NCBI RefSeq assembly: GCF_028747805.1
Contig: NZ_CP114887.1
Coordinates: 241,501 to 305,500 of the forward strand
Direction: 5' to 3'
Source of the DNA: Solibacillus daqui
Lineage (GTDB): Bacteria > Bacillota > Bacilli > Bacillales_A > Planococcaceae
Length of the DNA: 64,000 nucleotides
Shown here: piece by piece, positions 34,911-43,772 of the stretch
How positions within the stretch are numbered: position 1 is the first letter of the stretch
How the letters are laid out: each line of letters begins with the position of its first letter
Made by a program: the position numbers and the translations under genes
The notes under the pieces: model-generated
The model's database searches: none
The model's input: only the letters and a program-made list of their open reading frames with translations
Told to the model about the DNA's origin: nothing

Positions 34911-35915
34911 ATGATTGGAATTACGGGGATTGGTGTGCACTTACCAGAAGGGCGTATGACAGGGGAAGAAATTTCAAAACTTGCAGGTATTCCTAAAATT
35001 GTCGTTGAAACGAAGATGGGGATTATCGAAAAAGTTGTCGCTGGACCAAATGATCATCCTGTTGAAATGAGTATTAAAGCTGCACGTGATGCCATTTTCG
35101 AAGCACAAATAGATGCAAAAGAAATTGATGTCATTATTTATATTGGTGAGGAACATAAAGAATATCCACTTTGGACAGCAGCAATAAAAATTCAAGAAGA
35201 AGTTGGTGCTGCTAATGCATGGGCATTTGATGTGCAGTTGAGATGTGGTACTGCCATCATGGCGATGAAGGTTGCTAAAAGCTTGATGCAGGCAGATGAA
35301 TCAATTCGTACGGTGTTATTGGCTGGTGGTTATCGCAATCATGATTTTATAGATTACAAAAATGAGCGAACTCGTTTTATGTTTAATTTAGGTGCAGGTG
35401 CAGGTGCGATGGTTTTGCAAAGGAATGCTGGAGGTCATGAAGTACTAGAAACAGAACTCATTACAGATGGCTCTTTTTCGGAAGATGTTGTCGTACCTGT
35501 CGGGGGAACGAAACAACCATTAACGTCAGAGCATTTACAACAAGGTGAATATATTTTAGATGTGTTAGATCCTGAAGGGATGAAACTTCGATTAGAGCAA
35601 AAGTCACTTGAGAACTTTTTAAAGGTAATTCGACGTTCTTTAGAGAAAAGTGGATATAGCGAGCGAGATTTGAGTTATGTGGCCATGTTGCATATGAAAA
35701 AATCTGCGCATGATTATGTCTTAGAAGAACTTGGTTTAACGGGAGCGCATTCGATTTATTTATCGCATTACGGCCATATTGGTCAAATCGATCAAATACT
35801 ATCACTCTATCTTGCTAGAGAAGCGGGAGCACTTCAACAAGGCAGCATCGTTTCCTTAGTAAGTGCAGGTATTGGTTATGCATGGGGAGCAATTACTATA
35901 AAATGGGGGGCTTAA
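34911..35915 (+). CDS. KAS III/thiolase-superfamily enzyme (FabH-like) with an altered triad
   Basis: A 334-aa FabH-like condensing-enzyme fold. The nucleophile Cys sits in VQLRCGTAIMAM (about residue 111), and a His follows in MLHMKKSAH where FabH has PHQAN. The Asn of the FabH triad (YGN) is replaced by His in SHYGHIGQ. That argues against a housekeeping fatty-acid initiator and for another acyl-transfer, condensation or thiolytic reaction on CoA substrates. ATG 34911 follows AAGGAG; GTG 34902 overlaps the previous stop. The surrounding transporter, hydrolase, reductase and ligase genes suggest carboxylic-acid metabolism. Confidence 0.8.
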   Translation: MIGITGIGVHLPEGRMTGEEISKLAGIPKIVVETKMGIIEKVVAGPNDHPVEMSIKAARDAIFEAQIDAKEIDVIIYIGEEHKEYPLWTAAIKIQEEVGAANAWAFDVQLRCGTAIMAMKVAKSLMQADESIRTVLLAGGYRNHDFIDYKNERTRFMFNLGAGAGAMVLQRNAGGHEVLETELITDGSFSEDVVVPVGGTKQPLTSEHLQQGEYILDVLDPEGMKLRLEQKSLENFLKVIRRSLEKSGYSERDLSYVAMLHMKKSAHDYVLEELGLTGAHSIYLSHYGHIGQIDQILSLYLAREAGALQQGSIVSLVSAGIGYAWGAITIKWGA

Positions 35916-35917
35916 GT

Positions 35918-36817
35918 ATGAATCAATTAGATAATTTACACAAGGTAGCATTATCAAATGGTGAAACGTTATCCTATCGCAAACGTGATGGTGGCGATGA
36001 AGTGGTTGTACTAATTCATGGTAATATGACATCTTCAAAGCATTGGGATATATTGATGGAATCGCTGGATGAACGCTTTACAATCTATGCAGTTGATATG
36101 CGTGGATTTGGCGAATCGACTTACAATCAGCGTATAACGTCAATTAAAGATTTTAGTGAAGATATAAAGCTATGGGTGGATGCGTTACAACTGAATCATT
36201 TCACAATAATTGGTTGGTCGACAGGTGGTAATGTAGCGATGCAGTTTTGTGCAGACTATCCAAATTACAGTAAAAATCTCGTGCTTTTTGCATCAGGTTC
36301 GACACGCGGCTATCCGTTTTATAGCTCAAATCCTGATGGTACACCAAACTTAAAAGACCGTTTCATGACGATTGAGCAAATTGAACAAGACCAAGTTAAA
36401 ACGATTCCAATGCAACAAATGTATGATACAAAAAATCGTGACGCTTTAAAGTTTGTTTGGAATAGCGTGATTTATACGCACAATCAACCAGATGAAGCTC
36501 GCTACGAACAGTATGTAGACGATATGCTGACGCAACGTAACTTAGCCGACGTGTATCATGCATTAAATACGTTTAATATAAGTGCAGTTGACAATGAAGT
36601 AGCAAAGGGGACAAATCAAGTATGCACCATTCAAGTTCCGACTTTAGTTTTATATGGTGACCGAGATTTTGTTGTAATCGAGGCAATGACAAATGAGATT
36701 ATCGAAGATTTTGAGGGACGAGCGCAAGTAAAAAAACTACAAAACTGTGGGCATTCACCGCTAATCGATTGTTTAGATGAAACGAAAGAAATAATTGAGC
36801 AATTTATTTTATTGTAA
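35918..36817 (+). CDS. Alpha/beta hydrolase
   Basis: A 299-aa alpha/beta-fold hydrolase. The oxyanion-hole segment VLIHGNMTSS is near residue 32, the nucleophile elbow GWSTGG near 100 (Ser nucleophile), the acid in LYGDRDFV near 249 and the His in NCGHSP near 278. It could act as an esterase, thioesterase or C-C hydrolase in the operon's pathway. ATG 35918 lies 2 bases after the preceding stop, with GGGGGG upstream. The Ser nucleophile rules out a haloalkane-dehalogenase/OleB-type enzyme. Confidence 0.88.
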   Translation: MNQLDNLHKVALSNGETLSYRKRDGGDEVVVLIHGNMTSSKHWDILMESLDERFTIYAVDMRGFGESTYNQRITSIKDFSEDIKLWVDALQLNHFTIIGWSTGGNVAMQFCADYPNYSKNLVLFASGSTRGYPFYSSNPDGTPNLKDRFMTIEQIEQDQVKTIPMQQMYDTKNRDALKFVWNSVIYTHNQPDEARYEQYVDDMLTQRNLADVYHALNTFNISAVDNEVAKGTNQVCTIQVPTLVLYGDRDFVVIEAMTNEIIEDFEGRAQVKKLQNCGHSPLIDCLDETKEIIEQFILL

Positions 36818-36831
36818 AAGGGGTTGAAATT

Positions 36832-37563
36832 ATGCGGTTAGAAAATAAAGTAGCCATCATAACAGGCGGTGCAGGTGGAATTGGCTATGCAGCTGTGAAG
36901 CGGTTTTTAGAAGAAGGGGCAAAAGTAGCGATTGTTGATTATGATCAAGCGTTAGGTGAAAAAGTCGCAGCCGAACTAGGAGACAATGTAGCCTTTTTCG
37001 CAGTCGATGTCTCCGTTTTAGCGCAAGTTCAGGAAATGGTACAACAAGTTGTGGCGCGATTTGGAAAGATTGATATTTTAGTCAATAATGCTGGTATTAC
37101 GCGTGACGCAACCCTTGTAAAAATGAACGAAGAAGACTTTGATAAAGTGATTCAAATCAACTTAAATGGAGTATATTATTGTACGCAATCTGTAGCACCA
37201 TATCTGATTGCACAAGGGTCAGGTAAAATTATAAGTACATCTTCGGTAAGCGGTGTTTACGGGAATTTTGGTCAAACCAACTATGCAGCAACAAAGGCCG
37301 CAATTATAGGGATGACAAAAACTTGGGCGAAGGAGCTTGGGCGTAAAGGGATTAATGTTAATGCAGTAGCACCAGGTTTTACCGCTACGCCTATGGTTGA
37401 AAAGATGCCAGAAAAGGTATTGCAGCAAATGCAAGGAATTACAAGCCTACAACGTTTAGGGAAACCTGAAGATATTGCAAATGCCTATTTATTTTTAGCA
37501 TCGGAAGAATCAAATTATATTACAGGTCATGTATTGCACGTAGATGGTGGCATCATGATGTAA
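36832..37563 (+). CDS. FabG/PhaB-like 3-oxoacyl reductase (classical SDR)
   Basis: A 243-aa NAD(P)H-dependent short-chain dehydrogenase. The cofactor motif TGGAGGIG is near residue 12, NNAG near 87, the catalytic Ser in STSSVSGVYGNFGQ near 139 and YxxxK in YAATKAAIIG near 152. The close match to FabG/acetoacetyl-CoA reductases (LQRLGKPEDIANAYLFLASE) suggests a 3-oxoacyl or 3-hydroxyacyl-CoA substrate. It is the third enzyme gene in the operon. The ATG follows AAAAGGGGTTG. Confidence 0.9.
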   Translation: MRLENKVAIITGGAGGIGYAAVKRFLEEGAKVAIVDYDQALGEKVAAELGDNVAFFAVDVSVLAQVQEMVQQVVARFGKIDILVNNAGITRDATLVKMNEEDFDKVIQINLNGVYYCTQSVAPYLIAQGSGKIISTSSVSGVYGNFGQTNYAATKAAIIGMTKTWAKELGRKGINVNAVAPGFTATPMVEKMPEKVLQQMQGITSLQRLGKPEDIANAYLFLASEESNYITGHVLHVDGGIMM

Positions 37564-37578
37564 AAGGCGGGAAGGCTT

Positions 37579-39066
37579 ATGCAACAACTAGATTTTTGGA
37601 TTGCCAAACGAGCGCGCCAAACACCGAATAAGAAAGCTTTAATTCAAATTGAAACGGGTGAAACGTGGACATATGAACAGCTCATGCGGTACGCAAACGG
37701 TTGGAGTACATGGTTTTCTCACAATTCATTTCAAAAAGGGGATCGAATAGCGGTATTACTAGAAAATTCCATACAAAGTTTTGCTATTTTATTTGCTTGT
37801 CGAATGAGTGAGCTTATTTATGTCCCGTTGAATACAAAATTATCGAATATGGAGCTAGGCATTGTACTGGAAGATTGTACACCAGTACAAATGATTTGTG
37901 ATGGTGTTCATGAAGTGCGTGCCAAGTTGCTAATGCCAGGGAGTACTTTTCGAGTGGAGCAGTGCGAACCAGTACAAGCCTTCTCCTATGAATGGCGAGA
38001 TGAGCCAACATTACCTTGGCTAATGATTTACACAGGTGGAACAACAGGGAAATCGAAAGGCGTTGTACTATCGTATGAAGCGGTAACTGCTAATGCCATT
38101 AATACGATTGTTAGCTGGGGAATAAATGACCAAGATTGTACACTAAATTATATGCCTTTATTTCATACTGGTGGGATTAATGCCTTATCATTACCGATTT
38201 TTCTTGCGGGGGGGACAGTTGTAATCGGTCAAAAATTTGATCCAGAGCGTGCTGTTCGTGCGCTTGATGGCTACAAAACAACGATTTCACTATTTGTACC
38301 AACGATGTACCAATTGATGACAGATACAACTTATTTTAAGGAATCGAGTTTCCCGACGGTAAAAGTGTTTTTGTCTGGTGGCGCACCGTGTCCTAAACCG
38401 ATATATGAGCGTTTTAAAAAACAGGGATTGTTATTTAAAGAGGGGTACGGCTTAACAGAGGCTGGACCAAATAATTTTGTCATTGATGCAGAAGTAGCTA
38501 TGCTAAAAAAAGGTGCAATTGGTAAAGGGATGTTGTTTAACGACGTACAAATTATGAATGATGCGGGAGAAATATGTGCTCAAGGTGAGGTTGGGGAGCT
38601 TTGTTTAAAAGGAAGTCATATTTTCTCAAAGTATTGGAATAACGAGGCAGAAACAAAAAAAGCATTTCATAATGGTTGGTTAAAGACAGGTGATTTAGCA
38701 AAAGTGGACGAAGATGGTGATTTTCGTATCGTCGGTCGAAAAAAAGAAATGATTATTACCGGTGGAGAAAATGTTTATCCTCAAGAAGTTGAAGAATGTC
38801 TAATTACAGAGCAAGGCGTCGATGAAGTATCAGTTATTGGTGTACCGAATGAAAAGTGGGGCGAGTGTGTTGTAGCATTTGTTGTATCGAAGCAGCCATC
38901 CAAACAGCTTGAACAAACATTGAAATGGGCATGTAAAGAGCGTCTGGCAAATTATAAAGTACCAAAGCAATTTTATTTTTTATCAGAACTCCCGAAAACT
39001 GTAGTTGGTAAGATTGATAAAAAGCAATTGGTCTCCTACGCAAAAGATAAAATGAAAATAGAATAG
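37579..39066 (+). CDS. Acyl-CoA synthetase (AMP-forming, FadD/MenE-like)
   Basis: A 495-aa ANL-superfamily ligase that activates a carboxylic acid with ATP and CoA. The P-loop YTGGTTGKSKGV is near residue 152, the A5 motif GYGLTEAGP near 290, the hinge GDLAKVDEDGDFRIVGRKKE near 375 and the catalytic Lys in VGKIDKKQL near 480. It is the last gene of the transporter-enzyme operon and probably catalyses the first intracellular step on the imported acid. R3 repeat sequence follows within 25 bases. Confidence 0.92.
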   Translation: MQQLDFWIAKRARQTPNKKALIQIETGETWTYEQLMRYANGWSTWFSHNSFQKGDRIAVLLENSIQSFAILFACRMSELIYVPLNTKLSNMELGIVLEDCTPVQMICDGVHEVRAKLLMPGSTFRVEQCEPVQAFSYEWRDEPTLPWLMIYTGGTTGKSKGVVLSYEAVTANAINTIVSWGINDQDCTLNYMPLFHTGGINALSLPIFLAGGTVVIGQKFDPERAVRALDGYKTTISLFVPTMYQLMTDTTYFKESSFPTVKVFLSGGAPCPKPIYERFKKQGLLFKEGYGLTEAGPNNFVIDAEVAMLKKGAIGKGMLFNDVQIMNDAGEICAQGEVGELCLKGSHIFSKYWNNEAETKKAFHNGWLKTGDLAKVDEDGDFRIVGRKKEMIITGGENVYPQEVEECLITEQGVDEVSVIGVPNEKWGECVVAFVVSKQPSKQLEQTLKWACKERLANYKVPKQFYFLSELPKTVVGKIDKKQLVSYAKDKMKIE

Positions 39067-39087
39067 TTAGAAGAGAAACGTACAAAG

Positions 39088-39300
39088 GGGGTGTCCGAGA
39101 AGTGATTCTGGGACACCCCCTTTGCGCCGAGGATGGAGGCCAGCACGATGCTGGTCATGAATGCGTTGTCACACGATGTGACGGTTTTAGCATTCGTTCC
39201 TATTTCGACCACCGCAGAAGCACCGCCAGCAGCGGATAATTAATACACGAACGAAGCACTGCGCGAGAAGTATTTACTTTTCGCGCAGCCCCTTTGTGTT
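39088..39300. repeat. R3 modular repeat, longest copy
   Basis: Begins with a terminator-like hairpin (GGTGTCC...GGGACACC) after the ligase gene, then GCGCCGAGGATGGAGGCCAGC, a CAGCATCGTGCTG-type hairpin, an inverted module GAATGC...GTCACA/TGTGAC...GCATTC, GCAGAAGCACC and a final GCGCGAGAAGTATT hairpin. Pieces recur at 43607, 46797, 54640, 56298 and 57403 in either orientation. No ORF is present. Confidence 0.75.
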
Positions 39301-39326
39301 GAAGGAAACTATAAATAATTGCCTTT

Positions 39327-39363
39327 AAAGTTTATATAAAGTTTATATTCCGTTTTTATAATA
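39327..39363 (+). promoter_or_regulatory. Promoter of the MMPL gene with tandem 11-bp repeats
   Basis: AAAGTTTATAT occurs twice back to back (39327-39337 and 39338-39348), followed by -10 TATAAT at 39358-39363. Direct repeats at 11-bp pitch overlapping the -35 region are typical binding sites for OmpR/PhoB-type regulators, and such a regulator is encoded just downstream. Confidence 0.65.
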
Positions 39364-39390
39364 GGAATGTAAATTTAAAGGAGGACAATT

Positions 39391-41493
39391 ATGAATAAAT
39401 TACTACAGCTGATTACGGACTGGGTATCAACGAAGCGTGGTGCTTGGATTACGTTAATCATTTGGCTTGTTCTAATGATCGGTTTAAGCACTGGTCCAAA
39501 GCTAGGTGACTATAAAACATCAAATTTCCAATCACTGCCTGATGATTCGCAGTCAATTATCGCAGAAAATAAATTATCCGAATACTTCCCGAACGATCAA
39601 GGGACACCAGGGATTCTTGTTTTCCATAATGAAAACGGCGAAATTAATTCCAAAAGTGTAGCAGCTATTTTAAATGCAATCATTGCAGAGGACATTGAAG
39701 GTATTGATCAAATTGTAGATATATCAAAACTTCCACCACAAGCATTAGGAGGTTTCACATCAAAAGACAAATCTACAATGATTGTGCCAATGACGCTTGA
39801 AAAAGGACTTGGTAATGCAGCTTATGAAGAAATAAATGATCATGCTTCAAAAGTAGGGAACGAGGCAGCTGAAGTAACAGGCGATACGAAATTTTACATT
39901 ACAGGTCCAGCAGGGATTGCCGGTGATACGATTAAGCTGTTTGAACAAGCAGACTTTCAGTTATTATTCGCAACAATCTTTATTATTTTAATATTATTAA
40001 TCGTAATTTACCGTTCACCACTACTTGCGATTATTCCATTATTAGCAACAGTAATTGTTTACCAAGTAGCAAACCAAACGATTGCATTAATGGGTGCAGC
40101 GGGCTTAGAAATTAACAACTCCACGACATCCATTATGAGTATTTTATTATTCGCAGCAGTAATCGATTACTCACTTTTTGTATTCTCACGCTATCGTGAA
40201 GAGTTAAACCGTTATGCCGATAAATACGAGGCGATGAAGCATGCGATGCGTGCAACAGGAGAGCCAGTATTCTTTGCAGGTGGTACGGTATTAGCGGCTA
40301 TGTTAATTTTATTCTTCGCTGATTTCCGTGATTATCAAAACTTTGCGCCAATTTTTGGGATGGCAGTATTTATCATCATGCTTGGATCGGTAACATTAGT
40401 ACCGGCATTATTTGCACTATTTGGTCGAAAAGCATTCTGGCCAAAAGTACCGAAATTTGGTGAAGTAAAAGAAGTTAAACATGGTATTTGGGGTCCAATA
40501 GCGAAGTTTGTGGTCAACAAGCCGTATGTTTCAGGTGGTTTAGTTTTAGTCTTTATGTTGATTACGTCTCTGAATGTGCTTAACCTAAAGTACGAATTTG
40601 ATACGGTAAAGTCATTCCCGGAAGAATTACCTTCACGTGTTGGATACGAAATCGTCGAATCCCGTTTTGACAAAGGAGAGCTTGCGCCAACGTCATTACT
40701 TGTGGAAAGTAAAGAAGCCATTACAGAAGAACAACAACAGGCTTTAACAGCAAGCTTATTAGCAGATGATACACTCGCATCAGTACGTCCATCAGCAGTG
40801 TCTGAAGATGGTACAAAAGTGAAGTTATCACTGGCATTTGATTTAAATCCGTATTCTCCAGAAGCGATTGAAAAGCTAGAGGAAATGCGTGAAAATAGTG
40901 CCGATTATTTAAAAGAAGCAGGCATTGAAGGCGAGCTATTATTTGCTGGTACAACAGCAAAATTAGTGGATGAGCGTAACGTCAATAACGCCGACATATA
41001 CAAAATTGTTCTACTAGAAACATTATTAATTTTAGTGCTGTTATTCGTGTTAACACGCTCTTGGAAAATGCCTATTTATATGATGGCAACCATTTTAGTA
41101 TCATACTTATCTGCATTAGGTTTAGGTTTGTTCTTAGTTGATGTTTTATTCGGCTATGATGCAATTAGTACACGTGTACCAGTATATGCGTTCATTTTCT
41201 TAGTGGCGCTTGGTATCGACTACAACATTATTTTAGTATCGCGCTTTATCGAAGAACGCAAAACACGTGCGGTGAAAGAAGCACTTGAAATTGCGATTCG
41301 CAATACAGGTGGGGTGATTTCATCAGCGGGTGTTATTTTAGCAGCAACATTTGCGGCACTAATGACAATGCCAATTGCCGATCTATTCGTATTCGGCTTC
41401 ATGGTAGCAGTCGGCATTATTATCGACACCTTCCTAGTGCGCGGCATGCTATTACCGATGCTGATTTTAACATTTGAAAAAGATAAGAAATAA
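39391..41493 (+). CDS. MMPL-family RND transporter (YdfJ-like)
   Basis: A 700-aa membrane protein with two copies of the RND/MMPL architecture. Each has one segment, a large extracellular loop and then five segments (segments near residues 18-38 and 190-340, then 380-400 and 545-695). Asp-containing stretches AAVIDYSLFVFSRYREE and LGIDYNIILVSRFIEE are the proton-relay motifs of MMPL exporters. It probably exports lipids, surfactants or antimicrobials. AAAGGAGGAC precedes the ATG. The two-component system follows after a terminator. Confidence 0.9.
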   Translation: MNKLLQLITDWVSTKRGAWITLIIWLVLMIGLSTGPKLGDYKTSNFQSLPDDSQSIIAENKLSEYFPNDQGTPGILVFHNENGEINSKSVAAILNAIIAEDIEGIDQIVDISKLPPQALGGFTSKDKSTMIVPMTLEKGLGNAAYEEINDHASKVGNEAAEVTGDTKFYITGPAGIAGDTIKLFEQADFQLLFATIFIILILLIVIYRSPLLAIIPLLATVIVYQVANQTIALMGAAGLEINNSTTSIMSILLFAAVIDYSLFVFSRYREELNRYADKYEAMKHAMRATGEPVFFAGGTVLAAMLILFFADFRDYQNFAPIFGMAVFIIMLGSVTLVPALFALFGRKAFWPKVPKFGEVKEVKHGIWGPIAKFVVNKPYVSGGLVLVFMLITSLNVLNLKYEFDTVKSFPEELPSRVGYEIVESRFDKGELAPTSLLVESKEAITEEQQQALTASLLADDTLASVRPSAVSEDGTKVKLSLAFDLNPYSPEAIEKLEEMRENSADYLKEAGIEGELLFAGTTAKLVDERNVNNADIYKIVLLETLLILVLLFVLTRSWKMPIYMMATILVSYLSALGLGLFLVDVLFGYDAISTRVPVYAFIFLVALGIDYNIILVSRFIEERKTRAVKEALEIAIRNTGGVISSAGVILAATFAALMTMPIADLFVFGFMVAVGIIIDTFLVRGMLLPMLILTFEKDKK

Positions 41494-41502
41494 CAGATAA
41501 TA

Positions 41503-41537
41503 GGAAGAGGTATCGAGCAAATCGATGCCTCTTTTTA
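41503..41537 (+). terminator. Terminator between the MMPL gene and the response regulator
   Basis: Stem AAGAGGTATCGA/TCGATGCCTCTT (one G-U) followed by TTT. It may allow partial read-through. Confidence 0.75.
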
Positions 41538-41559
41538 AAATATATAAGCAGGTGAACAC

Positions 41560-42228
41560 ATGCAAATTTTAGTGGTAGATGATGATGCATTTATTCGTAA
41601 ATTAATTGGCATTCATCTTAGGAAAGAAGGCTACACAGCACATTTTGCAAGTGATGGGATAGAGGCACTGATATTGCTTTCAGAACATGATTTTGATTTA
41701 GCAATCGTTGATGTGATGATGCCAAAAATGGACGGTATTCAATTGACAAAGCGTTTGACTGAGCAGGAGATACCTGTGTTGATGCTAACTGCAAAAGCAA
41801 CATTAGATGATAAAGAAAAAGGGTTTTTAGCAGGAGCCGATGATTATATGATCAAACCGTTCGAACCAAAAGAACTATTGTTTCGAGTGCGTGCCATATT
41901 ACGCCGCTTTCAAAAAATGGGGCGTGGCATAACAAAAATTGCTAATATGATGATTGACCGCCAAACATTTGAAGTAAATGTAGGTGAGCAGGGGTTAATG
42001 TTACCGTTAAAAGAATTTGAATTATTAAGTATTTTATGTAGCCGCCCGGATGTCGTATTTTCACGCAATCAGCTAATGGAGCAAGTGTGGGGCTACGATT
42101 ATGATGGAGATGATTTTACGTTAACAACGCATATTAAGCGGCTGCGTACACGTTTAGAAGAAGTAAACGCGAATGTGAAAATTCAAACGGTGCGAGGCAT
42201 TGGCTATAAAATCGAGGAAATCAAATGA
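41560..42228 (+). CDS. OmpR/PhoB-family response regulator
   Basis: A 222-aa regulator. The receiver domain has the acidic pocket in LVVDDDAF, the phospho-acceptor Asp in AIVDVMMPKMDG (about residue 51), Thr in MLTAKAT and Lys in MIKPFEP. The C-terminal winged helix runs from about 125 to 222 (FSRNQLMEQVWGYDYDGDDF, IQTVRGIGYKIE). It overlaps the kinase gene by 4 bases. The tandem 11-bp repeats before the MMPL gene are its probable target. Confidence 0.92.
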   Translation: MQILVVDDDAFIRKLIGIHLRKEGYTAHFASDGIEALILLSEHDFDLAIVDVMMPKMDGIQLTKRLTEQEIPVLMLTAKATLDDKEKGFLAGADDYMIKPFEPKELLFRVRAILRRFQKMGRGITKIANMMIDRQTFEVNVGEQGLMLPLKEFELLSILCSRPDVVFSRNQLMEQVWGYDYDGDDFTLTTHIKRLRTRLEEVNANVKIQTVRGIGYKIEEIK

Positions 42229-43592
42229 AAACATTGTATAAGCAATATATTGTCGTCACACTAGTGGTCATTGCAGCAAGTATTACACTGTCAATGCTGT
42301 TTCTTGGGCAAATTTATAATGCACAAATTCGTCCTGATACGGATAAGGAAAACTTTGAAGTGGCGCAAGAAGTAAAGCAAATCTTAAATGCTATGCCAGA
42401 GGAAAGCTATAATGAGTATTTCCGGTCAATTGCCAAGTTAGGATATCAAGTAACGATTGTAAATGAAGCGGGGAAAACCACACATTATGGGACAGCGTTT
42501 AAAAAAAATGATTTAAATAGAGCGATGAGTGCAATTATCGGTACAGAAAATGTGTATCATGGCATTCAAGGTTATAAGGAAAACTTTTTCTTTATGAACT
42601 ATTTTGCTAATGATGTACAAAATACGATTGGTGTTTCAATTTTATTAAGTGGAGAGCCGCATGCGCTATTTATTCGTCAAGATAATGCGACGCTATTTTC
42701 AGAAATGCACTTTTTAATCGTTGGTTTTATTATTATTAGTGCCATTATTATTTTGGGAACGATGATTTTTTTAGCCCGTCAGCTTGTGCTACCATTAAAG
42801 CAATTACAGCACGCAACTGAACAAATAGCGCAGGAAAATTATGATATCCAGATAAATATCGCGCGTGATGATGAGCTAGGCATGCTTGCAACGCAGTTTC
42901 AAAAAATGGCAAAGCGCCTAGCAGAAAATGACCAAACGAAAAAGGACTTTATCAATAATGTGTCGCATGATTTTCAGTCACCACTTTTAAACATTCAAGG
43001 CTATGCCAATGTGTTAAAAGACTCGGATAATACGGAAGAGGAACGTATTCAATATTTAGAAATTATTGAGCAGGAAACGAAACGATTATCAGCGCTGACA
43101 AAACAGCTACTATTATTAAGCTCGCTTGATCAAAAAAACTTACCGATTGATAAAAAGCATTTCGCGCTTGATCAGCAGTTGAAAGAACGTTTATTTTCAA
43201 AGCGCTGGAAGCTAGATGACCGCCAAATGGAGCTTATTTATGAGTTGGAGCCAGTTGAAATTTATGCGGATGAACATTTATTTGAGCAGGTGTGGGACAA
43301 TTTATTGTCAAACGCGATTCGTTATAGTGAGGAGCGCGGCAAAATTATTGTGACATGTAGTAAAAAAGAGGATACTGTGCAAGTAGTCATTCAGGATTAT
43401 GGCATTGGTATTCCAGAAGAAGCATTGGAAAAGGTTAAGGAACGTTTTTACCGTGTAGACCGCTCACGTTCGAATCAAAGCAGTGGGTTGGGTCTCGCGA
43501 TTGTGACAGAAATTGTGAAGCGCCATGAAGGGGAATTGTTAATTGAAAGTGAGCTTGGTAAAGGAACGAAGGTAACGATACGGTTATCATGA
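42225..43592 (+). CDS. Sensor histidine kinase
   Basis: A 455-aa membrane kinase. It has segments near residues 8-30 and 163-186 flanking a ~130-aa extracellular sensor, then HAMP (LVLPLKQLQHATEQI...). The dimerisation/phospho-acceptor motif is FINNVSHDFQSPLLN, with His at about residue 247, followed by an ATPase domain with N-box WDNLLSNAIRYS and G-boxes DYGIGIP and GLGLAI. The HDFQSP form of the H-box is common in Firmicutes kinases. It is encoded with its regulator and follows an efflux-type transporter, so cell-envelope or antimicrobial stress is the likely signal. Confidence 0.92.
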   Translation: MKTLYKQYIVVTLVVIAASITLSMLFLGQIYNAQIRPDTDKENFEVAQEVKQILNAMPEESYNEYFRSIAKLGYQVTIVNEAGKTTHYGTAFKKNDLNRAMSAIIGTENVYHGIQGYKENFFFMNYFANDVQNTIGVSILLSGEPHALFIRQDNATLFSEMHFLIVGFIIISAIIILGTMIFLARQLVLPLKQLQHATEQIAQENYDIQINIARDDELGMLATQFQKMAKRLAENDQTKKDFINNVSHDFQSPLLNIQGYANVLKDSDNTEEERIQYLEIIEQETKRLSALTKQLLLLSSLDQKNLPIDKKHFALDQQLKERLFSKRWKLDDRQMELIYELEPVEIYADEHLFEQVWDNLLSNAIRYSEERGKIIVTCSKKEDTVQVVIQDYGIGIPEEALEKVKERFYRVDRSRSNQSSGLGLAIVTEIVKRHEGELLIESELGKGTKVTIRLS

Positions 43593-43606
43593 AGAGTAGT
43601 GGGATT

Positions 43607-43690
43607 GGGTCTGTCCAAAAAGTAAATACTTTTTGGACAGTGTCTGCTAGTAATACGGATAATGCTAAAAACGTCACTTCCTATAAAAAT
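43607..43690. repeat. R3 repeat fragment after the kinase gene
   Basis: Perfect hairpin CTGTCCAAAAAGTA/TACTTTTTGGACAG (43611-43640), then the module AATGCTAAAAACGTCACTTCC, which also occurs at 54661. A 92-aa frame across it is not a gene: it is AT-rich, lacks a ribosome binding site and overlaps fructokinase antisense. Confidence 0.65.
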
Positions 43691-43772
43691 AAAATCATGA
43701 ACAATATCGTGCTGAGCTCAATTCCAGGCGCAAAGAAATCGTCTAAAAATGAACTTTTCAGACGGTATTTTT

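Noticed and set aside
34911-39066. Olefin (OleABCD) biosynthesis cluster, because thiolase-like, hydrolase, SDR and ligase genes occur together
   Set aside because: The hydrolase has a Ser nucleophile (GWSTGG) rather than the OleB Asp, the SDR is a short FabG-type protein, and the ligase is FadD/MenE-like. The coupling to an importer also points to uptake and metabolism of an acid.
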